From positions 5,160,001 to 5,224,000 of the forward strand of contig NZ_CP126115.1 in NCBI RefSeq assembly GCF_030123505.1: DNA of 64,000 nt, in the 5' to 3' direction. The position numbers and the translations under genes are program-made. Below, piece by piece: positions 1-8,956 of the stretch; the first letter of the stretch is position 1; the number at the start of each line of letters is the position of its first letter. The notes beneath the pieces were generated by a model. That model ran no database searches and was not told the origin of the DNA. It worked only from the letters and a program-made list of their open reading frames with translations. The stretch comes from Neobacillus sp. YX16 (GTDB lineage: Bacteria > Bacillota > Bacilli > Bacillales > Cytobacillaceae).

Positions 1-9
1 AGGTAAAGA

Positions 10-879
10 ATGGAAGAACAAGCATATTTGGATTTAAAAAGAGGAGAACGAGGTGCATTTATAAGTATTATTGCTTATCTTTGTTTGTCCTCATTAAAAA
101 TAATTGTAGGGTTTATCGCAGGTTCTGAAGCATTAAAAGCGGATGGATTGAATAATGCCACTGATATTGTAGCCTCAGTTGCTGTATTAATTGGACTAAA
201 ATTATCTCAGCGACCACCAGATGATGACCATCCTTACGGACACTGGAAGGCTGAAACCGTTGCTTCTATGGTAGCTTCGTTTATCATGATGGGTGTGGGA
301 ATTCAGGTTACTTATCAAGCCATCACTAGTGTTTTTAATAGAATAGAAGAATCTCCAGATTTAATCGCAGCGTGGACAGGACTCTTCTGTGCACTTGTTA
401 TGTATTTTGTCTATCGTTATAATAAAAAACTTGCAAGAGAAATAAATAGCCAATCTGTAATGGCTGCTGCAAAGGATAATCTTTCAGATGCATGGGTCAG
501 TATTGGTACATTCATTGGAATTGTCGCTGCTCAAATTGGTCTTCCCTGGTTAGATCCGATCACCGCTATCATCGTCGGCTTAATTATTTGTAAGACAGCT
601 TGGGAAATTTTTCGTGATGCCTCCCACCATCTTACAGATGGGTTTGATCAGAAAGAATTAGAGGGATATAAAGCTACTATCACCAATTGTTATGGTGTAA
701 AAGGTGTAAAGGACATAAAAGCACGAAATTACGGTAATAATGTGGTCGTGGATGTTGTTATCCTTGTTAATTCGAAACTAGATGTTAAAAATGCTCATGA
801 TATTGCGTCAATGGTTGAAGATAAATTAATCAAAGAGCACAGTGTCTACGATGTGATTGTCCACGTTGAGCCGAACTAA
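10..879 (+). CDS. Cation diffusion facilitator, MneS/YeaB-type metal efflux
   Basis: This 289-residue membrane protein belongs to the cation diffusion facilitator family, which exports divalent metals by proton antiport. It closely resembles the Bacillus MneS (YeaB) group, which exports manganese. About six membrane helices fill residues 15-205. The metal-site signatures are NNATD near residues 48-52 in helix 2 and DNLSD at 156-160 in helix 5. A soluble C-terminal dimerisation domain from about 210 ends in a histidine-containing strand (VIVHVEP). The ATG is at the very left edge, so its promoter lies outside the window. Manganese rather than zinc or iron as substrate is inferred from subgroup resemblance. 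Confidence 0.9.
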   Translation: MEEQAYLDLKRGERGAFISIIAYLCLSSLKIIVGFIAGSEALKADGLNNATDIVASVAVLIGLKLSQRPPDDDHPYGHWKAETVASMVASFIMMGVGIQVTYQAITSVFNRIEESPDLIAAWTGLFCALVMYFVYRYNKKLAREINSQSVMAAAKDNLSDAWVSIGTFIGIVAAQIGLPWLDPITAIIVGLIICKTAWEIFRDASHHLTDGFDQKELEGYKATITNCYGVKGVKDIKARNYGNNVVVDVVILVNSKLDVKNAHDIASMVEDKLIKEHSVYDVIVHVEPN

Positions 880-1266
880 TCTTATAGGATAGACACGTTT
901 AGAACTTTGCTATATGTAATTTTTTGCAAATATCCCATTATGTTTGATGTCATCTGAACTATTCGTACCAGTTTACACCTTGCATTGACGGATAGGATTA
1001 ATTAAAGGGGTTACCTAGGCACCTTCGACCTTCAACTCATCTATCTTAATCACTCAAATCATTATGATGTTCTTTTTATTTTCTAGCATAGTCTAGAATG
1101 GGAAAATAGATATTAGTCATTTGAATGTGGGTTGAATTTTAGTGATTTATCCAAGAAAGCGACGCTCTTTACGGCATCGCTTTTTTGGCTTTTATGCTTG
1201 ATACAGCGAAACTAATATAAAGGAATACTCCATATTAAAAACAATCTAAAAAGGTGGTAAAGGAGT
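880..1266. other. Intergenic stretch with a terminator-like hairpin
   Basis: No gene is supported here. The only clear structure is a hairpin at about 1156-1186 (AAAGCGA paired with TCGCTTT, followed by six T on the plus strand), 280 bases past the upstream stop codon. Its orientation is ambiguous. Confidence 0.4.
1156..1186 (+). terminator. Probable intrinsic terminator
   Basis: The stem AAAGCGA/TCGCTTT has an inner GC/GC pair and is followed by TTTTTT on the plus strand. It could end the CDF transcript or, less convincingly, the minus-strand remnant at 1267-1432. Confidence 0.5.
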
Positions 1267-1432
1267 TTAAACATGAATAATAATACTAGATGTATTACGA
1301 ACGATTACACGATACAAAATTAATGCTATTCCTCCAACCAATCCCCAGTAATATGGGTTACCTCCTCTTAAATATAACCAAATATGATAGCCCAAGTCCT
1401 GCAAAAATAAATATTGTAATTGCATAAATCAT
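1267..1432 (-). pseudogene. Frameshifted small membrane protein remnant
   Basis: Reading leftward from an ATG at 1432 (AGGA about nine bases upstream) gives a hydrophobic start, MIYAITIFIFAGLGLSYLVI, which stops at 1358. In the next frame a coherent hydrophobic stretch follows (RGGNPYYWGLVGGIALILY), ending at 1267. The two pieces together span 166 bases, which is 55 codons plus one base, so a single extra base explains the break. The restored product would be about 54 residues with two membrane helices. I do not recognise the family. A sequencing error or a real frameshift would look the same. Confidence 0.45.
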
Positions 1433-1483
1433 TTTATATACATCCTAAAATCCACTTAGTTATCTCCCATAAGCTTTTTTACT

Positions 1484-2941
1484 TTATTGAATCCATTCAT
1501 ACAATGAAATCTCGTGATAAACAGGATCATATATTGGGTTGGATTGAAACGTTTTTACCTTTTTGATTTTGCCTGAAAGATCGTTACCTTGGTTTGAGAA
1601 CCCTTCAATAACTTTACTCGTTAAATAAATTTTGTTGTTTTTATAGTAGGTCTTATCGTGTAAGAAAACCTCATATGTTAAAATTCTCTTATGTGGAACT
1701 GGAACATCGAGATATTGTAAAACCCTTGTTTCTTCCCATGTATAAATAATTGAATTTTTATCCATTGTTTTTGCGTATTCAGCCAATTGATAGCTTGCAG
1801 GCTGCTCGGAAGCTTGCGAATGGATCATATGAATTGAATTTATTATGTTGGACATTAGCAGGCACAGACAGATGGCAGCAGTAATGGGATGAGTATGTTT
1901 TTTCGCGATTGTAATCAGCAATATAAACAAAATAAACAAGACAATAGGAACAATATGCCGAGGCTTTTCTAGATTTTGTGCCAAAAGTGCCCAGATAAAG
2001 TAACTTAAAGCCATCAAATAAGCCAACGAAAGTGTTTTTATACTCCACTTGAAATAAGATAAACCTAGAAGAGATATGACAATTATGATGCTAGCAATAC
2101 ATATAGACAGCGAAGAGAGTCCATGCCAAAACACATTGGTGAATAACAAAGTTATCACCCGGGACCAAACAGAATGGTCACTTGAAACCGCAGTGTTTCC
2201 CCAATCATTAAAATGACCGCTTGTAAATGCAAGGGAAAGCTTCACAAATCCCTGTATACTGCCTTCAGAAATTATCAGGCCACATACCCATATCAGCTGC
2301 AATATCAAAGCGAAGAATATTTGAAAACAGAGCGGAATCAAAGTATACTGCTTATCACTCCACTTTTTCCAAAACAAATAAATAAGTCCAACTCCGAATG
2401 GTAAGTATGAGAGACGAATTCCTAGTAATATACTAAAAATCACAAGAGGAACCAAATCTCTTACGAAGCCTTTTTTGCGTAAAGCACGGTCAACACTCCA
2501 AAAAAACCACCATAACGCGGCTAAGCCAGCGCCTTCAGACATCGGCTGATTTACAGTTACAAGTACATAGGAGGAGGAGTAGATTAATGCACTAACCATG
2601 AAACTGTAAGACTTTGTAACATACCCTCTTGAAAGCTTATAGATGGGGAAGATTGTACTAAAATAAAACAGGATATTAAAAACAGTTAAAGAGGCCGCCT
2701 GATTTTGAACAATTTGATGAACAAATAATCCACCAAGAATAAAGTAAGGGTAACCTGGGAAATGCGGCTGCATGGCCATAATATCAAATCGTTCTAGTGC
2801 AAGAGAATAATCTACCTGATCCCATGTTGCGGCAAAGGCATTTATATGCCTGAGTTGATACCAGAATAGAAAGAGTATGGCGGCAATACTCGTTACAATA
2901 AGAAACTTGTGAAACCAATTAACATTACTATGAAATTTCAT
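1484..2941 (-). CDS. Polytopic membrane protein, GT-C-type glycosyltransferase-like
   Basis: This is a 485-residue integral membrane protein with about ten to twelve hydrophobic segments. Near the N-terminus an extracytoplasmic loop carries acidic residues (TWDQVDYSLALERFD), followed by PHFPGYPYFI. That layout is typical of GT-C glycosyltransferases, which take sugars from polyprenyl-phosphate donors. A short soluble C-terminal tail has a conserved look (YTWEETRVLQYL). The start was moved to the ATG at 2941 because GGTGAT lies six bases upstream, while the longer reading has no such site. It follows the iron-permease operon but is separated from it by a terminator. It may belong functionally with the sugar cassette at 4.8-8.9 kb, but substrate and activity are inference. 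Confidence 0.6.
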   Translation of the reverse strand: MKFHSNVNWFHKFLIVTSIAAILFLFWYQLRHINAFAATWDQVDYSLALERFDIMAMQPHFPGYPYFILGGLFVHQIVQNQAASLTVFNILFYFSTIFPIYKLSRGYVTKSYSFMVSALIYSSSYVLVTVNQPMSEGAGLAALWWFFWSVDRALRKKGFVRDLVPLVIFSILLGIRLSYLPFGVGLIYLFWKKWSDKQYTLIPLCFQIFFALILQLIWVCGLIISEGSIQGFVKLSLAFTSGHFNDWGNTAVSSDHSVWSRVITLLFTNVFWHGLSSLSICIASIIIVISLLGLSYFKWSIKTLSLAYLMALSYFIWALLAQNLEKPRHIVPIVLFILFILLITIAKKHTHPITAAICLCLLMSNIINSIHMIHSQASEQPASYQLAEYAKTMDKNSIIYTWEETRVLQYLDVPVPHKRILTYEVFLHDKTYYKNNKIYLTSKVIEGFSNQGNDLSGKIKKVKTFQSNPIYDPVYHEISLYEWIQ

Positions 2942-2973
2942 ATAATCACCATTCGAAAAATATATTATAAGAA

Positions 2974-3004
2974 AAAAGTACAAGGTAAAATCCCTTGTAC
3001 TTTA
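2974..3004 (-). terminator. Terminator after FTR1 permease
   Basis: The inverted repeat AAAGTACAAGG/CCTTGTACTTT is followed by a T run on the minus strand. It overlaps the last bases of the permease gene. Confidence 0.75.
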
Positions 3005-3931
3005 TCTTTCTTGATTGCCTACTATCTTATCTAAAACATTTACTTCTTCTTTACCACTTTGTTTTATATCCTCATTTGACCGGTGTGATGTTAACAAATA
3101 GATTCCAGCAAAATAGCCAAGATAAGCTATAACTTCTTCAATGGAAGGCATTGATGAATAACCAAACAATGCTTTTAAAAAGATGCCAATTTCCCCTGAC
3201 AATAAAGGTGTGTTTCCGTTGTCTCGAATATAATGTTGGTAATCAATCGGATGCTCCGGTAGCAACCAGGTCAAATCATAGAGATGCGGGATAATACTTC
3301 CGATAATCTCTAAATCCTGCATCATGGAGATTGCTTGAACCAACAACCCGGCTGCAATTAAAATAATAAACGCCCCTGTAACTTTAAAAAACGTTTTAAG
3401 TGAAATTTTCATTGTTCCCTTAAAGAACAGATAAGAAACAACAACTGCTATGATAACGCCTGTAATGGCTCCCCATCCCTGCATCGCCGCACCAATGTTT
3501 CCACCCGTAATGGCAGCAAAGAAGAAGACTGTTTCAATCCCTTCACGCAGAACTACTAGGAAAGAGTGAATCACCATTCCAACAACGTTTCCAGTCGAAA
3601 TAAACTTATTCATCTTATCTTCTGTATTTCCTTTTATTTCCCTGCTATGACCGGCCATCCAAAATACCATCTGTGTTAATAGGAGAGCAGAAATAACCAT
3701 AATGCCGATTTTCAAATACATTTCACTGACCATTGCCGCAAAGCCCGTGAAAACGAGTTGAAATAACATAGCGGCCCCAAAACTGGCTATTACCGCAAGA
3801 CCGGCACCCAGCCAAATAAATTTTGTGTACCTCTTGTTATCCGTCCTTTTCAAGTATGTAGTGATAATTCCTACAATCAGCAGCGCTTCAAGTACCTCGC
3901 GAAAAGTTATTAACAACGCTTGTATTTCCAT
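3002..3931 (-). CDS. FTR1/EfeU-family iron permease
   Basis: This 309-residue membrane permease of the FTR1 family transports ferric iron, normally with a partner that oxidises or delivers the iron. The two diagnostic acidic motifs are REVLE at residues 11-15 in the first helix and REGIE at about 129-133 in the fourth. Seven or so helices are visible, and the C-terminal tail is cytoplasmic and lysine-rich. The chosen ATG at 3931 has AGAGGTG six bases upstream; an in-frame GTG three codons earlier lies inside that site. It is the second gene of a Fur-boxed operon with the secreted 253-residue protein. No EfeO or EfeB gene is nearby, so the system differs from B. subtilis EfeUOB. Confidence 0.88.
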   Translation of the reverse strand: MEIQALLITFREVLEALLIVGIITTYLKRTDNKRYTKFIWLGAGLAVIASFGAAMLFQLVFTGFAAMVSEMYLKIGIMVISALLLTQMVFWMAGHSREIKGNTEDKMNKFISTGNVVGMVIHSFLVVLREGIETVFFFAAITGGNIGAAMQGWGAITGVIIAVVVSYLFFKGTMKISLKTFFKVTGAFIILIAAGLLVQAISMMQDLEIIGSIIPHLYDLTWLLPEHPIDYQHYIRDNGNTPLLSGEIGIFLKALFGYSSMPSIEEVIAYLGYFAGIYLLTSHRSNEDIKQSGKEEVNVLDKIVGNQER

Positions 3932-3960
3932 ATACTTCACCTCTCCCCTATTGAAACAAT

Positions 3961-4722
3961 TTATTTATTTCTTTTTCTTTTTCGTCTTGCCACGAAAACT
4001 ACCAATGCGATTACAGCCACAATAATGATGATAGGAATCCAATTTCGAATATTGGAAAGGTCGGTCCAATCATTATTTTTTACTTGTTCTGTTTGTGTGG
4101 CACTTTCGGAAAAATGTCCAACTTCTAAACTTTTAATATTAAATTCCGTTTGAAGTGTGGATAGAATCTTTTCTTGACTTGCTATAAATGCCTCCTGATC
4201 GGCCTCTTTTTGCCCCACTCCAAAAAGTCCGGGATTTCCTAAAGATACTAAAGCTTTATCAAATTCTGCTTTGATTTCTTTATCAAGCTCCGAATTCTTT
4301 GCTTCTATTTTAGGAGAAAGAGCTTCATAGGTAGCAAAACCCTTCGCTAATAGTCGTTTACTCGTGTCAAACTCCGAAAATTTACTTTCAACATTCTCTA
4401 AACGTCGGGCAATATTTAATACGAGAAGTTCATCCAAATTTTCAATGGTCTGTTCCTTATCTTTATCTTCTAAATTTTGGAGAATAATCTTCGAAGGATC
4501 AGGTCCCATATGCATATCTACTTCTTCTTTTACCGTTTCATAATGCTTCCGAGCTGTATTATAATCTGGAGGATTTTTATCTAATTCTATTAACATTTTT
4601 TTATATGCTTCAGCCAAATCTTCTTTATTGGGGTCACCATATGAGTAAGCATTTGCTGTGGTGGTAAACACCTGGGTTAAAAGAAGAATGACTATAAAAG
4701 GTAAAAGTATTCGTTTTGTCAT
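3961..4722 (-). CDS. Secreted, C-terminally anchored helical protein of the iron operon
   Basis: The 253-residue product starts with a signal peptide (residues 1-25, cleavage likely after ANA). An acidic, largely alpha-helical extracytoplasmic domain follows (about 26-220). It ends with one membrane helix (about 229-246) and the basic tail RRKRKRNK, a type I membrane topology. Similar domains accompany or are fused to FTR1 permeases in other bacteria. It lacks the imelysin HxxE signature of EfeO. The gene is first in the operon, 20 bases before FTR1, behind a promoter with a perfect Fur box. A role in presenting iron to the permease is inferred from context. Its helical layout resembles that of the lipoprotein at 9006-10187. 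Confidence 0.7.
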   Translation of the reverse strand: MTKRILLPFIVILLLTQVFTTTANAYSYGDPNKEDLAEAYKKMLIELDKNPPDYNTARKHYETVKEEVDMHMGPDPSKIILQNLEDKDKEQTIENLDELLVLNIARRLENVESKFSEFDTSKRLLAKGFATYEALSPKIEAKNSELDKEIKAEFDKALVSLGNPGLFGVGQKEADQEAFIASQEKILSTLQTEFNIKSLEVGHFSESATQTEQVKNNDWTDLSNIRNWIPIIIIVAVIALVVFVARRKRKRNK

Positions 4723-4744
4723 AACCTATTTCCTCCTAGCACCA

Positions 4745-4773
4745 ATGATAATGATTATCACTCTTTACGTCAA
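4745..4773 (-). promoter_or_regulatory. Sigma-A promoter of the iron operon
   Basis: On the minus strand, TTGACG at 4773-4768 and TATCAT at 4750-4745 are separated by 17 bases. The Fur box overlaps the -10 element and spacer, so bound Fur would block polymerase. Confidence 0.75.
4746..4760. promoter_or_regulatory. Fur box (perfect 7-1-7)
   Basis: TGATAATGATTATCA matches the Bacillus 7-1-7 Fur consensus at every position and is a perfect palindrome about its central G. It predicts iron-starvation induction of the 253-residue protein and FTR1. Confidence 0.92.
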
Positions 4774-4775
4774 TG

Positions 4776-5570
4776 TTATTTTACAATGCTCAGCTTGTTT
4801 TTATGAGTATTTTCATTAAATTCGAACTTCTCCGATTCCAATGTATATGCGTTGTGTTGAAAGTCCACCTTTTCAACCTGACGGAACCACTCCTTCCAAA
4901 TAGCTGGGAACACCCTCGATAGATATCCCCTAAACGTGATAAAGGATGTTCCAGTTGAACGTACATGGTATGGGATTGGTACTTCCTTAACCCGAAACCC
5001 TTTTCTAACAAGGTTTAACGTGAGAACTTGTGCATAATTGTAGTCATGGATGATTTCAGCATGCTGTAGCGCTGGTCTCGTAAAAGCTCTCATCCCGGAT
5101 TGACCATCATAGATCCACTTTCTCAACAACAAGCTCTGTAGAAAGGTAAAACAGTAGTTCCCTAAGCGGCGATGGAGCTTCATTCCCTTTATGGTACCTA
5201 AAAAGCGGGACCCCATTGTGTAATCGGCCTCACCTTGAAAGATAGGTCTTAGCAGATTAGGTATACAATCAGCAGGATATTCACCATCTGCGTCAATCAT
5301 TACCCCAATGTCAGCTCCTCTTTCAAAGCATTCGCGTAAACCAGCTCTAACAGCAGCACCAAGTCCCTGATTTTTCGTGAAACTGACAATATAGTCTGCT
5401 CCTGCCTTTTTTGATACTTTAACTGTTCGATCACTTGAACCATCATCAATGACTAAAACCTTAACATCCACGCTTTCATGAAAATCCCTTGGGATTCGAC
5501 GAATAACGTGGCCGATGGATTCCTCCTCATTGTAGGCGGGTAAAAAAACCATTACTTTAAGTTTATCCAT
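4776..5570 (-). CDS. GT2-family glycosyltransferase, dolichol-phosphate-mannose-synthase-like
   Basis: This 264-residue GT-A enzyme resembles polyprenyl-phosphate sugar transferases. PAYNEEESIG at 11-20 and IDDGSSD at 41-47 form the nucleotide-sugar pocket, and DADGEY at 93-98 holds the metal-binding DxD. A QSGMRAF segment and an RSTGTSF segment further on are typical of DPM1-like proteins. No C-terminal membrane helices are present, so it is probably peripheral. The ATG at 5570 was preferred over upstream ATG and TTG codons because AAGGA lies about 11 bases before it; the gene then overlaps the previous stop by 8 bases. It is last in a four-gene cassette. Donor and acceptor are unknown. Confidence 0.82.
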   Translation of the reverse strand: MDKLKVMVFLPAYNEEESIGHVIRRIPRDFHESVDVKVLVIDDGSSDRTVKVSKKAGADYIVSFTKNQGLGAAVRAGLRECFERGADIGVMIDADGEYPADCIPNLLRPIFQGEADYTMGSRFLGTIKGMKLHRRLGNYCFTFLQSLLLRKWIYDGQSGMRAFTRPALQHAEIIHDYNYAQVLTLNLVRKGFRVKEVPIPYHVRSTGTSFITFRGYLSRVFPAIWKEWFRQVEKVDFQHNAYTLESEKFEFNENTHKNKLSIVK

Positions 5571-7032
5571 TTTCTTTCTCATCCTTCTGTTCAATGGAAT
5601 CTAATAAAACCTTACCTCTGCTGTGACTAGGAAAAGGAGCACCAAGCAAGTAGGCTAATGTAGGAGCTAATGAGACAAGACTGTGCTTTTCTTCCACTTT
5701 CTTTCCTTTTGCAATATTGGGCCCATGGACAAAAAAAGGAACAAATCTTTCACCCTCGTCTAAATGACCATGACCCCCAATCCCGTCTGCCTGTCCATGA
5801 TCCGCACAGATGAAAAGCGTCGTATTGTACATTTTCCCCTCTTCTGTCAGCCAGTCGACAAAGTCTTTAACATGGCGGTCTGCTTCATGTATTTTTTGCA
5901 AGTATTCATCATAAAGCACACCCCGGCTGTGACCGGTTTGGTCCGTTGCAATCATTTGCACAATAAGCAAATCCGGATCTTGTTCCTTCATGATTTTCTT
6001 GGCTCGTTCCATAATTGCAGAGTCAACTTTGTCATTATGCATAACTGCTGTAAAGGTTTCAACATCACTCCCCATCGAATCAACCAGATGGGCGCAACCA
6101 AACAGCCTCCCTTTTTTTCCAACCTTTCTTAAGGAATCGAAGATACTTTCGACCTTTATCCCTAATTTCCAAACCATATTGGAATGGATTCCATGTTCCA
6201 TCGGATATGTACCTGTAAACATCGATGAAAAACAAACGACCGTTCTGGCAGGGTAGACGGTTTCCATGTTCAAGTATTCTGTGCCGTTATCCTTCAAATA
6301 ATCGAGAAAGGGAGTGTTTGCCTCATAAAAACGTTCCTTCCTCATTCCATCTATGACTATTACGATCACTTTATCGGAAATACTATTCTCTAGCTCCGCA
6401 AAATGTTCTCTTGTAAAGCCACTATACATTTTGGGCTTCCAATCAAATAGATTACGATGAAGAATGAATGCAAAGACAAATATAAATATGTAGAAAATAA
6501 TAATGGATAAGAACTCTACCGATGTACCAATATCAATTTTTGTATAGATAGATTCCCAAAGAGACAGCACGAGTAAAAACTTAGGAATTTGTTCTTGTGC
6601 GTTTCCACTTGTTGAATCACTATTTTTCATGACAAGCTTCCAGAATCGGGTAAAGTTTAACCAGGATGTTCCAATCCTTAAATGATAATAAAGCGTTCCC
6701 CAAAAGAATACGGTAAAAAAGAAATATAACCCAATTGAAAAAAATAAGAGTCCTATATTCGTATCATTCCAAATGATTAAAAAGACGACAAAAGGAATCC
6801 AAAGATAATTTCGTAAGAATAACGGAAAATCAAAAATGTAGTAAATAACTAATACTGGGATTACGTATATAAATGATTGAATTAAAGCCGCGACAGAATC
6901 CCATTCGGTCAAAGCACCGATATGAAATAACAGCATTGTACCGATGACAAAGATTGGTGTAAAGGGTTTCCCCTCATTTAATAAATTCCAACATCTTGCC
7001 GCAACCTTCTCAAATTTTGATGCACTTTTCAA
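5563..7032 (-). CDS. Membrane-anchored alkaline-phosphatase-superfamily phosphodiesterase
   Basis: The 489-residue protein has about five N-terminal membrane helices (roughly residues 25-190), then a type I phosphodiesterase/nucleotide pyrophosphatase fold. The metal-site series is visible: VIDGMRKERF with a nucleophile region at YPARTVVCFSSMFTG, then DQTGHSRG, then ADHGQADGIGGHGH. All are expected for a two-zinc enzyme of the alkaline phosphatase superfamily. A TTG start at 7032 overlaps the upstream stop as TTGA, with AGAGGAG upstream, which suggests translational coupling. An earlier in-frame TTG at 7062 has no ribosome site. It may transfer or remove a phospho-group on a lipid-linked glycan outside the membrane; that role is inference. 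Confidence 0.78.
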   Translation of the reverse strand: MKSASKFEKVAARCWNLLNEGKPFTPIFVIGTMLLFHIGALTEWDSVAALIQSFIYVIPVLVIYYIFDFPLFLRNYLWIPFVVFLIIWNDTNIGLLFFSIGLYFFFTVFFWGTLYYHLRIGTSWLNFTRFWKLVMKNSDSTSGNAQEQIPKFLLVLSLWESIYTKIDIGTSVEFLSIIIFYIFIFVFAFILHRNLFDWKPKMYSGFTREHFAELENSISDKVIVIVIDGMRKERFYEANTPFLDYLKDNGTEYLNMETVYPARTVVCFSSMFTGTYPMEHGIHSNMVWKLGIKVESIFDSLRKVGKKGRLFGCAHLVDSMGSDVETFTAVMHNDKVDSAIMERAKKIMKEQDPDLLIVQMIATDQTGHSRGVLYDEYLQKIHEADRHVKDFVDWLTEEGKMYNTTLFICADHGQADGIGGHGHLDEGERFVPFFVHGPNIAKGKKVEEKHSLVSLAPTLAYLLGAPFPSHSRGKVLLDSIEQKDEKENG

Positions 7033-7964
7033 CTTCCCCTCACTCCTCTCACTCTGATCCAACTTAACATGGTGTTAAATGGAATGGGATATATGATGAT
7101 AGCCATAATACCTGCTGCATAGGAAAAAAAGAACTTCACCGTATGAGTAACAATGGCAATCGTATAGCCTTCTTGAATCGTAATTCCGAACAATCGTAAT
7201 GCAAAGACAAGAAAGCTTTCATAGTTGGCAATTCCACCTGGTGTTATTTGAAAGATTTGCCCAGAAATGGTTACACTGTTCGCAAAAACGGCTTCGAAAA
7301 TCGATAAATTTTGATTGAACACGATAACAGCTCCCATTAGGACTGCAGCTTCCAAAATCCAACTGACGAAGGTAGCCGAAAAAACAACCAATCCATTTCT
7401 ACCACTAAATCCTTGTTTAAGCAAAGCCATCTGCCGTATTAAAAATCCAGGAAAAAACTTCATGATACCAATAAGTACTATAAGCAAAAAAATACTTCCA
7501 ATCATGATCAGAAAAGTAGGTATGTTAAAATCTACTTCAAGTACGAGAAGTCCTACTAGTGTAATACCTACTAAGCAGACCATATCCAGTAACCTAAGAA
7601 TAATGACAGAATTGAACGATTCCTCGCCACTTATCTCATCCCTGGTGCTAAGGATTTTTATTCGGACAAGATCACCTGCTTTGATAGGGAGTATATGATT
7701 TACAAGCAAACTATATAAAACTCCCAATAAACACGTTGATAACCTTGGCCGTCCATTTAAATAAACCTTCCAGGCTAAGGCTTTCAAACAAAAAGAAAGG
7801 AAATATACAATTACAATAACAGCTAAGATGACCGGAGATTGTATCATGGCCGCTATACCGTCGATAATTGATTCACCATCAAAGTACTGAACCGTCAGAT
7901 AAAAAAAGAAAACGACAATCAACAACGAGGATATGAACTTTATTTTTTTAAAGGAAAACTTCAT
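7029..7964 (-). CDS. Lysylphosphatidylglycerol synthetase/flippase-like membrane protein (UPF0104)
   Basis: This 311-residue protein has about eight membrane helices and matches the transmembrane half of MprF/AglD (UPF0104, YbhN type). Characteristic segments are the NHILPIKAGDLVRI loop near residue 90 and the GGIANYESF loop near 240. It lacks the cytoplasmic aminoacyl-transferase domain of MprF, so it is not a lysyl-PG synthase. Stand-alone members are commonly encoded beside glycosyltransferases and are thought to handle lipid-linked sugars or lipids. Its start overlaps the epimerase gene by 17 bases and its stop overlaps the next start, which indicates tight coupling in the cassette. Confidence 0.8.
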   Translation of the reverse strand: MKFSFKKIKFISSLLIVVFFFYLTVQYFDGESIIDGIAAMIQSPVILAVIVIVYFLSFCLKALAWKVYLNGRPRLSTCLLGVLYSLLVNHILPIKAGDLVRIKILSTRDEISGEESFNSVIILRLLDMVCLVGITLVGLLVLEVDFNIPTFLIMIGSIFLLIVLIGIMKFFPGFLIRQMALLKQGFSGRNGLVVFSATFVSWILEAAVLMGAVIVFNQNLSIFEAVFANSVTISGQIFQITPGGIANYESFLVFALRLFGITIQEGYTIAIVTHTVKFFFSYAAGIMAIIIYPIPFNTMLSWIRVRGVRGS

Positions 7965-8898
7965 TTTCCTTCGCCCACTTTACAGTTTCAGCTAAGCCCT
8001 TTCCGAAGTCTACCTTCGGACTGTATCCTAATAGATTTTCTGCTCGACGAATATCGGCCCAAGTTTGTACAACATCCCCTGCACGAGAATCATCTTTTCG
8101 AATCTCCATCTCAGGAAAATATTGCTTTAATTCATTTAATAAAGACAGCATGGATATGGGATTACCCGAACCTATGTTGATGATTTCGCTTCTGTGTAAT
8201 TGTGTTAACGCTAAATAAATACCGTCTACAATATCATCGATATATGTAAAATCCCGAACCCTATCTTCACCATAGAGAGTAATGGCTTGCTTGTTTAGCA
8301 ATTTCTTTAAAAAGATACCGATTGCCATGTCTGGTCGAACCCATGGCCCATAAACGGTAAAAAACCTTAAGATCTTTGTTTGAAAACCATATAAATGCCG
8401 ATATACATGACAAAAGGACTCCGCCGAATATTTGGAGGCCGCATATGGTGAGATTACATTTCCGTTTGCCATTTCTTCCTTCAAAGGACCCTCCTGGTTT
8501 CCATAAACAGATGAGGAAGAAGCAAAGATGATTTGCCTTGCATTACTTTGACCACAGGCTTCGAGCACATTGATGGTTGCTTTAATATCATAATCTACAT
8601 ACTCAAATGGGTTTTCAATGGAGTAAGCAACACCAGGCATGGCCGCAAGGTGGATTACAGCGTCTGGTGATATAGTCTGAAAGAACGAAATGGTTTCATT
8701 CCTGTTTAAAAGATCTAATGATGTAAATTGTTCACTGGTTAAAGAACCGATTGTTTGTAAGTGCTTCTTTTTTCTTTCTAACGAATAATATGGATGCAGG
8801 CAATCGATTACATATACCTCATGATTTTCTAACATCAGTTTTCTTGTTAGATGGCTTCCGATAAAGCCTGCACCACCCGTAATGATAATCTTCAACAT
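7948..8898 (-). CDS. NAD-dependent UDP-sugar epimerase/dehydratase
   Basis: This 316-residue extended short-chain dehydrogenase has the Rossmann motif GGAGFIGSH at about 8-16, a conserved SSVYG segment, and the catalytic YAASK (Tyr-x-x-x-Lys) near residues 150-154. HPYYSLERKKKHL after strand 2 is reminiscent of UDP-glucuronate 4-epimerases (a DYYD..LK..R pattern). That reading would fit the UDP-glucose dehydrogenase encoded divergently at 10355, whose product would be the substrate. UDP-glucose 4-epimerase is the main alternative. It is first in the cassette and lies downstream of the lipoprotein gene, from which a terminator separates it. Confidence 0.8.
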   Translation of the reverse strand: MLKIIITGGAGFIGSHLTRKLMLENHEVYVIDCLHPYYSLERKKKHLQTIGSLTSEQFTSLDLLNRNETISFFQTISPDAVIHLAAMPGVAYSIENPFEYVDYDIKATINVLEACGQSNARQIIFASSSSVYGNQEGPLKEEMANGNVISPYAASKYSAESFCHVYRHLYGFQTKILRFFTVYGPWVRPDMAIGIFLKKLLNKQAITLYGEDRVRDFTYIDDIVDGIYLALTQLHRSEIINIGSGNPISMLSLLNELKQYFPEMEIRKDDSRAGDVVQTWADIRRAENLLGYSPKVDFGKGLAETVKWAKENEVFL

Positions 8899-8956
8899 AA
8901 CACCTCTATCTACTTAATTGGATTGATTAATCCAATTATAGACTTTTTTTCCAAAA

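Noticed and set aside
1273..1323. Sixteen-codon plus-strand frame with AAAGGAG upstream
   Set aside because: It is antisense to the end of the frameshifted membrane protein and has no further support.
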